This document shows, in pieces, positions 1 through 8,144 of a DNA stretch of 64,000 bases. The notes below the pieces were generated by a model. It was not told where the DNA came from, made no database searches, and saw only the letters and a program-made list of their open reading frames with translations. Source of the stretch: Burkholderia sp. 9120. Lineage in GTDB: Bacteria > Pseudomonadota > Gammaproteobacteria > Burkholderiales > Burkholderiaceae. The stretch spans positions 5,332,001-5,396,000 of the forward strand of contig NZ_JQNA01000002.1 in NCBI RefSeq assembly GCF_000745015.1. Direction: 5' to 3'. A program made the position numbers and the translations under genes. The first letter of the stretch is position 1, and each line of letters begins with the position of its first letter.

Positions 1-652
1 GCAACACCGTCGGACTCGATTCGATCGGGAATTTGCCGCTTAACGCGCGCGCGGCGTCGAGTTGAACCTGCGCCGACGCGAGATTCGCCTGCGCGACCGC
101 CACCGTCTCTTTGGCGCGCGCCAGTTCTTCCGGCGACACGACTTCCACCGACGCATGGTCGCGCGCCGCCAGCGCGCGTTGCGCCAAAGCGAGTTCGGCG
201 CGGCGCGCGTCGATGGATTGCACGTACAGCTTGCGCGAGATCGTGGCGTTCGCCACCTGGCGCACGGCCAGCGTCAGTTGTGCGCGAGCCTGCGCGAACG
301 CGGCGGCGGCCTCGGTGTCGTCGAGCTTGACGAGCGGCTGACCGGCACGCACCTGGCGCGTGTTGTCCACCAGAATATCCGTGACGGTACCCGGTATTTG
401 CGCCGCGATCTGCACGATGTTGCCGGCCACGTAGGCGTCATCGGTCTCCTCGTAGAAGCGCGCGCTCAATCCCCAGTACGTGAGCCATGCCGCGCCGACA
501 AGCGCCACCACGCCGAAGAAAATGGCGAAACGGCGCCGCCGTGCCGCACGTTTGCGGTCGTGCAGCGTATCCGCAGGGTCCGCCATGCTGGCCGCGTCGG
601 GCTGTTCCTGGGTCCAGCCGGCGGCATGCTGTGCCTGTTTATCGTTGTGCAT
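1..652 (-). CDS. HlyD/EmrA-family membrane-fusion (periplasmic adaptor) protein, C-terminus cut by window edge
   Basis: The reading frame is open from ATG at 652 to the window edge, giving the first ~217 residues. A cytoplasmic Arg-rich N-terminus is followed by one membrane segment near residues 42-61, then a biotinyl-lipoyl-like start (YEETDDAYVAGNIVQIAAQ) and a coiled-coil hairpin rich in Ala/Gln/Arg, the layout of EmrA-type adaptors. It starts directly after the stop of the outer-membrane factor (TGA 655-653), so the two are translationally adjacent. Role inferred: bridge between the DHA2 pump and the NodT channel of the rhamnolipid operon. The C-terminal beta-barrel region is outside the window. 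Confidence 0.85.
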   Translation of the reverse strand, partial: MHNDKQAQHAAGWTQEQPDAASMADPADTLHDRKRAARRRRFAIFFGVVALVGAAWLTYWGLSARFYEETDDAYVAGNIVQIAAQIPGTVTDILVDNTRQVRAGQPLVKLDDTEAAAAFAQARAQLTLAVRQVANATISRKLYVQSIDARRAELALAQRALAARDHASVEVVSPEELARAKETVAVAQANLASAQVQLDAARALSGKFPIESSPTVL

Positions 653-2200
653 TCAATCGAAGTGCGTGTCCATGATGCGTGCGTGGGAGAAAAAGGCCGG
701 CTGCGAGTGCGCGATCGGTGCGCCGGCCACGTTGCGTTCGTCAAAACCGCCGCCGAGCGCGCCGACCAGCGCCACTTGCAGCAAGCGGCGGCGGCCTTGC
801 AGATCGACCTGCTGCGCGCGCTCGTCGAGCAGCGACAGATCCGCGAGCGTCACGTCCTTCTGCATGCCGATACCGCGCCGGTGTCGCTCCTCGGCAATCG
901 CGACGATGCGCGAGGCCGCGTCCACCGCGCGCGCCTGTTCGAGCGCGAGCGTGTCAATGGTGCGCAGCGAGGTGAGCTGCTGGGCGACCTCGCCGAGCGC
1001 CTGGTCGATGGTCTTGTTGTAGAGGCCAACGGCCGCGTCCACATTGGCGTAGTCACCGCCTAGTTGCGCGCGCAACCGCGTTCTGTCGAAGATGGGCAGC
1101 GAAATGGCCGGCCCCACCGAACCGGTCAGCGCGGCGCGCGAGAACAGCGCGGCCGGCGTCAACGCAGTGAGCCCGGCAAACGCCACCAGATTCACATCGG
1201 GATAAAACTGCGCGCGTGTTGCGTCGGTATTGGCGAGCGCCGCTTCGGCCCGCAACCGTGCCGCGACAATGTCGGGACGACGGCCTAGCAGATCGACCGG
1301 CAGTTGCGCGGGCAACGGACTGTCAGCCGTCGCGGCAAGTCGCGGACGATGCAACGACAAGCCGCGCTCCGGACCGCGCCCCGTCAACACGCCGATCTGC
1401 AATTCGGTCAACTGGATACGCTCGTCGTTGAGCGCCTGCTGCGACGCGAGGCGGCTACGTTTGAGCGAGGCATCGGCTGCGTCGTACGCGTTGTCGATCC
1501 CGCGCGCGCCGCGCTCGCGCAGCACGGCGTCGACGTGGTCCGCGGCCTGTTGCTTTTGCAACAGGATTTCCTGCATCGCGAATGCGCGGTCGAGGTCGCA
1601 GTAGAGCGTCACCAAGGCGACCGTCAGCGTGAGACGCGCCTGTTCCGCGTCGATGCGAGCGGCGTCGCGCGTGGATAGCAGGCTGCGTGTCAGCGCGGCA
1701 TTCTTGCCCCACAGATCGAGTTGATAACTCAAACCGGCGATCACCGCGGACGGCGACACCGTCGAATTGTTGAACAACTGCACCGGAATCTGCTGGCCGC
1801 CGACCGACACGTCGGCCACATTGTCCGGCTGCGGCAAACGGGTTTTGCTGACCGATGCGACCGCCGTGCCGGTCAAGCCAGTCAGCGACGCGAACTGTTC
1901 CAGTTGCGCCTGCGCCCCGCCGACTCGCGCCTTGGCGATCTGCAGATCGGGATTGTTCTGCAACGCTTCGGCGGCGAGTTCATTCAGTTGCGGATCGTTG
2001 TAGCGTTTGACCCAATCGGGCGCGGGCCATGCGCCGTTCGCGCCTGGGCCGACGATGCGCGCAAGCGAATCGGCGGAAGGTTTGAGCGGCTCGACGTTCG
2101 TGTGCAGACCGGCATCGCTCACGCAGCCGTTGAGCGATGCGGCAAGAAGAAGCGGCAACGCAGTTCGCGTGAATGAGAGGTTTTTAAGGCGTTGGCTCAT
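653..2200 (-). CDS. NodT/OprM-type outer-membrane efflux lipoprotein
   Basis: 515 residues. The frame is open further upstream, but the ATG at 2200 gives a normal lipoprotein signal (LLLAASLNGC, Cys lipidation site near residue 26) and avoids overlap with rhlC, so I chose it. The mature part has two TolC-like halves with the typical motifs LRRPDI-like (LLGRRPDIVAARLRAEAAL) and PIFDRTRLRAQL. It should form the trimeric outer-membrane channel for the EmrB-like pump and EmrA-like adaptor encoded on either side. A 20-base gap separates it from rhlC. Burkholderia rhamnolipid clusters are known to carry such a NodT gene. Confidence 0.9.
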   Translation of the reverse strand: MSQRLKNLSFTRTALPLLLAASLNGCVSDAGLHTNVEPLKPSADSLARIVGPGANGAWPAPDWVKRYNDPQLNELAAEALQNNPDLQIAKARVGGAQAQLEQFASLTGLTGTAVASVSKTRLPQPDNVADVSVGGQQIPVQLFNNSTVSPSAVIAGLSYQLDLWGKNAALTRSLLSTRDAARIDAEQARLTLTVALVTLYCDLDRAFAMQEILLQKQQAADHVDAVLRERGARGIDNAYDAADASLKRSRLASQQALNDERIQLTELQIGVLTGRGPERGLSLHRPRLAATADSPLPAQLPVDLLGRRPDIVAARLRAEAALANTDATRAQFYPDVNLVAFAGLTALTPAALFSRAALTGSVGPAISLPIFDRTRLRAQLGGDYANVDAAVGLYNKTIDQALGEVAQQLTSLRTIDTLALEQARAVDAASRIVAIAEERHRRGIGMQKDVTLADLSLLDERAQQVDLQGRRRLLQVALVGALGGGFDERNVAGAPIAHSQPAFFSHARIMDTHFD

Positions 2201-2220
2201 GTCGTGCGTCTCGCGCCGCA

Positions 2221-3207
2221 TCAGGAATGGCGCGGCTGATGCAACGCACCTTCGCCGCCGGCGGGTGTGATCGCAGTGCGCGCCCGAGCCGCCTTGGCCG
2301 CGAGGCGTGGACGCGTTTGTTCGAGCGGCCCCATGTGCCCGAACAGGCCGTCCCACAGACCTAGCGCGATCGCTTCGAGCTTCGCCAGCTTGTCCTGCTC
2401 GGCCAGCACGATCTGCACGATCTGCCACAACGTCAGCAGGTTCGGCACGACGGCAACCGGCAAGCGCAGTCCATATTGCAGCGCCAGTTGCATCGCATTG
2501 CGCGCGCTGTAGTAGCGGCGAAAGCCGGGATGATTCATCGTGGTCATTTCGAACGCGCCCAGTTTGTGGCGACGCCGCGCGCCGATCCGATGCGACAGCA
2601 CCAGTTGCGGCACCACGTACAAAGGCACATTACGTAACAACGCGCGCAGACAGTATTCGGTATCGACGTGATCGATAAACAGCGCCTCGTCGAAACGGCC
2701 GAGGCGCGCGAACCCCTCGCGGGAAATCACGCAGCCCGACGAGATCAGAAACGCGCAACGCTGCAACGCGGCGTCGGCACGCACCGACAGCCGTTCAACC
2801 GCGAGGCCGCTGGTGGCGAGTTCGGGCAGAAAGCGCTGATCGTTTTCGTCGAAGATACGCGGCCCCAGCAGATACGCGTGACCGCCGAGCGACGCGCAAC
2901 GCTCGCGCATCACTGTGAAATAGTCAGCGGGGGTCTCCGAATCCTGGTCGAACAGTGCGACCGCCTCCACGCCCTGCTCGAACAACGCCTGCAGGCCGCC
3001 ATTGAAAGCACCCGCAATGCCGTGCCGGTTGCCGTGATGCAACAACGCGACGCCCGCCTCTCTCAACAGCGACGCCGCGCGCGGGTCGGGCTGCGGCGAG
3101 TTGTCGACCACCAGCAAGCGATCGCACAGGTGGCGCATGGCCACCGCACGCGCGAGTTGCTCGTCGCTCGGATGAAACAGCACGATCAGTGCGCCCAGCG
3201 TCGTCAT
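2221..3207 (-). CDS. rhlC: Rhamnosyltransferase 2 (RhlC), family 2 glycosyltransferase
   Basis: 328 residues. GT-A family 2 fold: N-terminal strand GALIVLFHPSD, nucleotide-sugar motif LLVVDNSPQPDPR, metal-binding motif ALFDQDSETP, and acceptor-site motif FIDHVDTEYCLRA. Conserved stretches LLGPRIFDENDQRFLPE, FLISSGCVISREGF and GLWDGL closely resemble Pseudomonas aeruginosa RhlC. Known reaction: adds a second L-rhamnose from dTDP-L-rhamnose to mono-rhamnolipid, giving di-rhamnolipid at the inner membrane. It begins 10 bases after the exporter stop, with GGGAG as ribosome-binding site. Confidence 0.92.
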   Translation of the reverse strand: MTTLGALIVLFHPSDEQLARAVAMRHLCDRLLVVDNSPQPDPRAASLLREAGVALLHHGNRHGIAGAFNGGLQALFEQGVEAVALFDQDSETPADYFTVMRERCASLGGHAYLLGPRIFDENDQRFLPELATSGLAVERLSVRADAALQRCAFLISSGCVISREGFARLGRFDEALFIDHVDTEYCLRALLRNVPLYVVPQLVLSHRIGARRRHKLGAFEMTTMNHPGFRRYYSARNAMQLALQYGLRLPVAVVPNLLTLWQIVQIVLAEQDKLAKLEAIALGLWDGLFGHMGPLEQTRPRLAAKAARARTAITPAGGEGALHQPRHS

Positions 3208-3217
3208 CGTGATCTCC

Positions 3218-4876
3218 CTAGTGCCCCATGGTCATGGCCGCGCCCCGTCTCGGGCGCGTGAGCCACATCATTGCGGCGAGCACGAGACACGTGACGCTCG
3301 CCATCTGGAACATATCGCCGGTCGCCATCATGTAGGCCTGTTGCTGCACCACGTGATGCAAGGTGGCGAGTTCGCGCGCACCGTCGATACCCATGCCGTG
3401 CAGGCTCTGCACGAAACGCTGCGTATTGCCCGACGCTTTCGTCACGGACTGCGCGACGACGTCGTAGTGATACAGCGCGCGGTTGTCCCATAGCGTGACG
3501 CTCATCGCGGTGCCGAACGCCGCCGACAACGTCCGCAAAAAATTCGACAGGCTGGAGGCGGCGGCGAGTTTGTCGTCGGAGACACGCGAAAGCGTCGCGG
3601 CCGTGAGCGGAATGAAGAAGCACGGCAACCCGATGCCCTGGATCAAGCCCGGTGTGATGATCTGCGTGAACGTCATGGTCAGCGTGAAATGCGCGTCCCA
3701 CCACAGCACGGCCGCGAACACGAGAAAACCGAATGTGGCGAGCACGCGAGCATCGAAACGCGCCGCGTAAATGCCGACCAGAACCGAGAACACCAACGCC
3801 AGCACGCCGAGCGGCGCGGTGGCGAGCCCGGCCTGATACGCGGTGTAGCCCATCACCGCCTGCAGCCACAGCGGAAAGATCACGCCGACCACGGAGAAGC
3901 TCATCATGCCGAGCGAGATGATCAACACGCAGAACGAAAACGTGCGATCCCGAAACAGGCTCAGATCGATCACCGGGTGCCGTTCGCCCGCCTCCCAGAT
4001 CAGCAGCGACACGATCGCCAGCGCGGCGACGATCGCCAGCGTCAGGATCAACGGCGAGTCGAACCAGCCACGGTCGTGGCCGAGGTCGAGCACCACTTGC
4101 AGCGATCCGACGCCGACGATCAGCAGCACGATCCCCGGCAGATCGATCGGCGCGGCACGGGCGGCGCCGGGGTTACGCGCGTCGGCGCGTAGTAACGTCA
4201 TGCACACCGCGAACGAAAAGATGCCGATCGGCAGATTGATCAGAAAGATCCACGGCCATGAAAAGTTATCGATGATCCAGCCGCCGACCACCGGACCGAA
4301 GATCGGCGCGAGCAGCACCGTCATCGCCCACAGTGCGAGCGCCACGATTCGTTTGTCGGGTGGAAAGGTGCGCAACAGAATGGTTTGCGACAACGGCACC
4401 ATCGGCCCGGAAAAAAGCCCTTGCAACGCGCGACACACCACCAGCAGGTGAAAGTCGCCGGCCACGCCGCAGAGCAGCGAGGTCAGCGTGAAAAGAATCA
4501 CGGCCCCGAGGAACAACCGCGTTTCGCCGAGTCGGCGCGAAAGCCAACCTGTCAATGGCACCGCAATCGCGGCGGCCACCGAGTACGAACTGATCACCCA
4601 GGTGCCCTGGCTGTTGGACACGCCCAGACCGCCGGAAATGGCGGGCACCGCGACGTTGGTGACGGTTGAATCCAGCACTTCGATAAAGGTCGCCAGCGAG
4701 AGCGCGAAGGTCAGCAACGCGAGCCGCGCGCCGCGCAAGCGTGGCGTGCCTGGTGTGCTACCTACGTTGCTTACGCTATCCACGCTGCCCGAACCCGGAT
4801 GCATGCTGTCCGGCCCCCGCTCGCGCTCCGCGTCAGGCCAGCGTGCGCCTTCCGGCCGTGACGTGGCCGCGCTCAT
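3218..4876 (-). CDS. DHA2-family (EmrB/QacA-like) MFS exporter of the rhamnolipid operon
   Basis: 552 residues with about 14 hydrophobic segments. The start ATG at 4876 overlaps the rhlB stop by four bases (ATGA), which I prefer over the longer open frame that would run deep into rhlB. Family motifs are clear: FIEVLDSTVTNVAVPAISG (helix 1), TWVISSYSVAAAIAVPLTGW, GWLSRRLGETR (motif A), and PLSQTILLRTFPPDKR. A Ser/Gly/Pro-rich cytoplasmic N-terminus of about 50 residues precedes helix 1. Proton-driven export of rhamnolipid is inferred from position between rhlB and rhlC and from the adaptor and channel genes downstream. Confidence 0.9.
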   Translation of the reverse strand: MSAATSRPEGARWPDAERERGPDSMHPGSGSVDSVSNVGSTPGTPRLRGARLALLTFALSLATFIEVLDSTVTNVAVPAISGGLGVSNSQGTWVISSYSVAAAIAVPLTGWLSRRLGETRLFLGAVILFTLTSLLCGVAGDFHLLVVCRALQGLFSGPMVPLSQTILLRTFPPDKRIVALALWAMTVLLAPIFGPVVGGWIIDNFSWPWIFLINLPIGIFSFAVCMTLLRADARNPGAARAAPIDLPGIVLLIVGVGSLQVVLDLGHDRGWFDSPLILTLAIVAALAIVSLLIWEAGERHPVIDLSLFRDRTFSFCVLIISLGMMSFSVVGVIFPLWLQAVMGYTAYQAGLATAPLGVLALVFSVLVGIYAARFDARVLATFGFLVFAAVLWWDAHFTLTMTFTQIITPGLIQGIGLPCFFIPLTAATLSRVSDDKLAAASSLSNFLRTLSAAFGTAMSVTLWDNRALYHYDVVAQSVTKASGNTQRFVQSLHGMGIDGARELATLHHVVQQQAYMMATGDMFQMASVTCLVLAAMMWLTRPRRGAAMTMGH

Positions 4877-6192
4877 ACGCCGTGTCCGCTCGCCGCCATG
4901 GCGAAACCAGGCACACGCTCGCGACTCGACACACGCGCACCGCCGCGCATGAAACCTTCGATAAAGCGCGCGGCCGCCTCGCAGCCATTCGGCGACGCGG
5001 CCAGTTGGTCCTGCATGCGCCCGCACTGCGTCGCGATCGACGGATCGCCGAGCACCTGCTTCAATGCGCGCGCAAGCGCTTGTGCGTGCAACGGTCCGTC
5101 GAGTCGCACGCCGCAACCGCTCGCCACCACCCGCTGCGCGTTATCGAACTGATCGTGCGCAAACGGCGTGACGACCTGCGCGATACCGGCGGCATACGCC
5201 AGCGCCGCCGTGCCGATGCCACCGTGATGCACCAATGCCCGGCAGCGCGGCAGAAGCGTCTGCAAGGGCACGTAACGCCGCTTCAGCAGCACGCTCGGCG
5301 CAGACGATCCCGCGCCCGGCTCCGGCGCTTGCGGCGTCAGCAGCAGGCCCCGCAGCCCGCTTTCACGCAATGCGCCGCGCACGGCCTCTTCATGGCGCTC
5401 GTGGTCGATCAGTGTCGAACCGGCCGTGAACACCACGGGTCGCTCCCCCGCCGCGAGAAATTCGTCCAGTTGCGGATCGGGCGCGGGCTCGCCCATATCG
5501 TTGAACAGCGGAAAACCGCTCAGCCGATGCGGCGTGGGCCAGTCCGGCTGCGGCCGCGCGAACCACTCGGGAAAGAGGCACAGCACGCCGTCGGTCGAGT
5601 GAAGCCATTGGCCGAAAATGCGCGTGGCCGGTTCCAGCCTCAGTTGCGCGCGCAACGTATTCAGCGCAGGACCGCAGACCTTGTCGAGCACCTGCAGCTC
5701 GATCACACGCAGCAGCGCCGACTTCACGACGAGCGGCAAGCCGCGCGGAATCGTCAGACGCGGATGCGTCGGCGGCGCATGCGCCGATAGCAACGTGGAC
5801 GGCGACACCTGCACCGACACCAGCGGCACGCGATACAACTCCTGCATCAGCCGCGCGGAAAACGCCCACAGCGTGCCGACGAGGATCGTGTCGTCGTCGG
5901 TCAAGGACATGAGCGTCTGGAAATGCGGCTGCAAGGTCGGTGCGATCACCGCCCACAACGTGCGAAACGAGGTGCGCGGATTCCATAGCGCCGGGTTCGC
6001 CATGGCCGCCGCGTATTCATCCGCCGTACCGATCGACCTGAACGCGAAACCTTGCCGACGCGCCGCCGCCTCGAACGGCGGATGGCTGCAAAATACGATC
6101 GCGTGCCCGCGCGCCGCCAGGGCCGCGCCGATACCGAGCAGCGGATGAACGTCGCCCGCCGAGCCGATCGCGGTGATGATGACTCTGGTCAT
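4873..6192 (-). CDS. rhlB: Rhamnosyltransferase 1 chain B (RhlB)
   Basis: 439 residues, GT-B fold of family 1. N-terminal IIT AIGSAGDVHPLLGIG motif, acceptor-domain motif VSPSTLLSAHAPPTHP, and donor-site motif LVHHGGIGTAALAYAAGI followed by VTPFAHDQFDNAQRV match P. aeruginosa RhlB over its whole length. Known reaction: transfer of L-rhamnose from dTDP-L-rhamnose to HAA, giving mono-rhamnolipid. It follows the methyltransferase gene by nine bases and overlaps the exporter gene by four, so it is in one transcript with rhlA. Confidence 0.93.
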   Translation of the reverse strand: MTRVIITAIGSAGDVHPLLGIGAALAARGHAIVFCSHPPFEAAARRQGFAFRSIGTADEYAAAMANPALWNPRTSFRTLWAVIAPTLQPHFQTLMSLTDDDTILVGTLWAFSARLMQELYRVPLVSVQVSPSTLLSAHAPPTHPRLTIPRGLPLVVKSALLRVIELQVLDKVCGPALNTLRAQLRLEPATRIFGQWLHSTDGVLCLFPEWFARPQPDWPTPHRLSGFPLFNDMGEPAPDPQLDEFLAAGERPVVFTAGSTLIDHERHEEAVRGALRESGLRGLLLTPQAPEPGAGSSAPSVLLKRRYVPLQTLLPRCRALVHHGGIGTAALAYAAGIAQVVTPFAHDQFDNAQRVVASGCGVRLDGPLHAQALARALKQVLGDPSIATQCGRMQDQLAASPNGCEAAARFIEGFMRGGARVSSRERVPGFAMAASGHGV

Positions 6193-6201
6193 ACCGGCGA
6201 C

Positions 6202-6771
6202 TCAGAAGAGACCGGGAATCAGCGCGGCCACGTCGCGGCGATACTGTGCGTACGCTCCGCCGAAGTGGCCGGTCAACCAGCTCTCCTCGACACGCACCTT
6301 GTACGCCAGCGACGCGAAGATCAGCAGCAGCCCGGCCGCGCCGCGCCATTGCAAGCCAATGATCGCAGCGCCGACCAGCGCCAGCAGACACCCTGTATAG
6401 ATGGGATGGCGGACCAACGCATAAGGTCCGCTGCGCACCAGTTCGTGCCCTTCCTTCAGCGTGACCGACACGCTCCAGTTGGTGCCGAGATGCAGCCGTG
6501 CCCACACGGAAAATGCCAGACCGGCCAACAGCACCGCGAGACCCGCGAGTTGCACCACGCCAAAAGACTGCGGATCGAACGACCACGCCGCGCGATTGAA
6601 GTCCGGCAGCACGATCAACGCGCCGCCCGCAATCAGCGGAATCGACTGCAAGGTGCGCGATCGCGAGGCCTCCTTGCGCGCGGTCGCCTTGACCCGGTTC
6701 GACGTCGCGATCCAATACGCGACCCACGCCGTCCACGGCATGACGATGGCAATGCTCTGAGCGAGATTCAT
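6202..6771 (-). CDS. ICMT/PEMT-like membrane methyltransferase inside the rhamnolipid operon
   Basis: 189 residues with four to five hydrophobic segments. The C-terminal half carries the isoprenylcysteine carboxyl methyltransferase signature: LVRSGPYALVRHPIYTG, then a run ending VRVEESWLTGHFGGAYAQY. These residues bind S-adenosylmethionine in this family, which methylates carboxylates or amines at membranes. Its ATG overlaps the rhlA stop by four bases and rhlB follows after nine, so it is an integral operon member. P. aeruginosa has no such gene between rhlA and rhlB. The substrate is unknown; the free carboxylate of HAA or rhamnolipid is the obvious candidate by context only. Some family members are reductases or demethylases, so methylation itself is inferred. 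Confidence 0.8.
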   Translation of the reverse strand: MNLAQSIAIVMPWTAWVAYWIATSNRVKATARKEASRSRTLQSIPLIAGGALIVLPDFNRAAWSFDPQSFGVVQLAGLAVLLAGLAFSVWARLHLGTNWSVSVTLKEGHELVRSGPYALVRHPIYTGCLLALVGAAIIGLQWRGAAGLLLIFASLAYKVRVEESWLTGHFGGAYAQYRRDVAALIPGLF

Positions 6772-7757
6772 GGCAGTTCGGCCTGTTGGAACGAGTGATC
6801 GGCGGTTGTCTCAAACGCCACGTTGCCAACGGTGGCCATGCCGGCCACGTTAGCGACAGGCGCTTGCGACGCCGGCAAAAGGGACGATCGTGCGGCAAGC
6901 GTCTCGAAGCAATCGAGCGCGCGCTGCACCGGCGGCGGCCCGAAGTAGTCGAGAATCGCGGTGCGCACCTGGCGCAACGCCGGCTTGCCTTCGAGGTCGA
7001 GGAAATGACCGGCCTGTCCGATCGTCGCGAACTCGGCACGCTTCAGATGCACGCTCAACGACCGGACGTCCTCCGGCGTGGTGTACTCATCGAGATCGCC
7101 GTTGATGAACTTCAGCCCGCAATCGATATTGCGGAATTCATGCAGGTACTGCTCGGGACGAATCGCCAGGATCTGCTCGACGTGAAACGCCACCTGCTCC
7201 TGCTCTTCGCGCGGCAGCGTGGTCAGATAGCGATAGTTGTAGAGCTTCATGATGCGCGACAGATGCTTGCCCACCGTGTCGTTGAGCAGTTGCGCGGCCT
7301 TCAGGTTTTCACCGGCTGCTATATGGTCACGCGCGGCGGTAACGTAGGCGGTCATCGCCTCGTTCAGGCGCGGCGAGAACGACGCGATCACCGCGCGCCT
7401 CACACTGGTGCGCTCCCGCGACAGCGCCAGCAACGAGGCCACGCCGCCCCAGGAAACCGATAACAGGAAACTCGGTTCGAATAAGCGTATTAGATAAAGC
7501 AGAATGTCGACTTCGTCGTCTTTAGACAGAACGAAGCTGCATTTATTATGCGTTTTCGATTGCCCGGCATAAGGCAAATCAAAACAGATAGGGTTATAGC
7601 GTTCGCCGAGATATTTGATTGTCTGACCGAACGAGGCTGTGGTAGCCAGCGCGCCGTTGATCAGAATGACACTCTCGAAGGCCGGATCGAATACGTGACG
7701 TTCAACGTAGACTTTCAGGCCCGCCGGCAGCGGAACAAGGAGTTTTTCGATGGGCAT
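6768..7757 (-). CDS. rhlA: 3-(3-hydroxyalkanoyloxy)alkanoate synthase (RhlA)
   Basis: 329 residues, alpha/beta hydrolase fold. Motifs shared with P. aeruginosa RhlA include LINGALATTASFGQT, FDLPYAGQSKTHN, nucleophile elbow SVSWGG (Ser near residue 102), FINGDLDEYTT (acid) and GHFLDLE (His). Known reaction: joins two 3-hydroxyacyl units from fatty-acid metabolism into HAA, the lipid part of rhamnolipids. It is about 35 residues longer than the Pseudomonas protein, through a poorly conserved C-terminal extension after residue ~290. The first half of the gene is visibly more AT-rich than neighbouring genes. It is the first gene of the operon; the ribosome-binding site before ATG 7757 is weak. 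Confidence 0.94.
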   Translation of the reverse strand: MPIEKLLVPLPAGLKVYVERHVFDPAFESVILINGALATTASFGQTIKYLGERYNPICFDLPYAGQSKTHNKCSFVLSKDDEVDILLYLIRLFEPSFLLSVSWGGVASLLALSRERTSVRRAVIASFSPRLNEAMTAYVTAARDHIAAGENLKAAQLLNDTVGKHLSRIMKLYNYRYLTTLPREEQEQVAFHVEQILAIRPEQYLHEFRNIDCGLKFINGDLDEYTTPEDVRSLSVHLKRAEFATIGQAGHFLDLEGKPALRQVRTAILDYFGPPPVQRALDCFETLAARSSLLPASQAPVANVAGMATVGNVAFETTADHSFQQAELP

Positions 7758-8144
7758 GGCGTATTCGCATGCACTTGCGTGGAAGCAAATGCGTACCGAT
7801 ACCGCGCCCGCACTCGCGGACGCCTTGCGGCCGTGCCACCGCGGATCAGGCCCATGCGACCTGCCTTTACGCCGGCAAGTCTGATCCGCGACGACCGCTC
7901 CTGCACCGAAGCCTTAGCTTCCGGTGCCTCGTGAACTATCTTATATGCACTAATTGAATGCACGCTAGAAACGCCCAACCGTGCTATTCATTGAATACCA
8001 GTCTGTCACTTCTGCGTTAAGACTAGATGTCAATATACGATAGCAAACCAGTTTTTAAAACAATTTCAAAACTATTTTTTCAGAAAATATTATTCATGCA
8101 GACGGCATGAGAAATGCGATGTTTAGGCGAATGTAGTCTATTTG
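7758..8144. promoter_or_regulatory. Upstream region of the rhamnolipid operon, with a hairpin and an AT-rich block
   Basis: This 387-base gap lies between rhlA and the cardiolipin synthase gene, both on the minus strand. Positions 7902-7926 form a near-perfect inverted repeat (GCACCGAAGC, 4-5 base loop, GCTTCCGGTGC; one bulged base). Just beyond it, on the minus strand, TATAAG (about 7939-7944) could be a -10 element. Positions 8035-8100 are strikingly AT-rich. I could not identify a convincing lux box. The AT block could be a silencer-binding site or part of the downstream end of the cardiolipin synthase transcript. Confidence 0.4.

Noticed and set aside
7921..8000. lux-box-like regulator site ahead of rhlA
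   Set aside because: Only weak partial dyads (TGCA...TGCA) can be found; none fits an established quorum-sensing box well enough to report.
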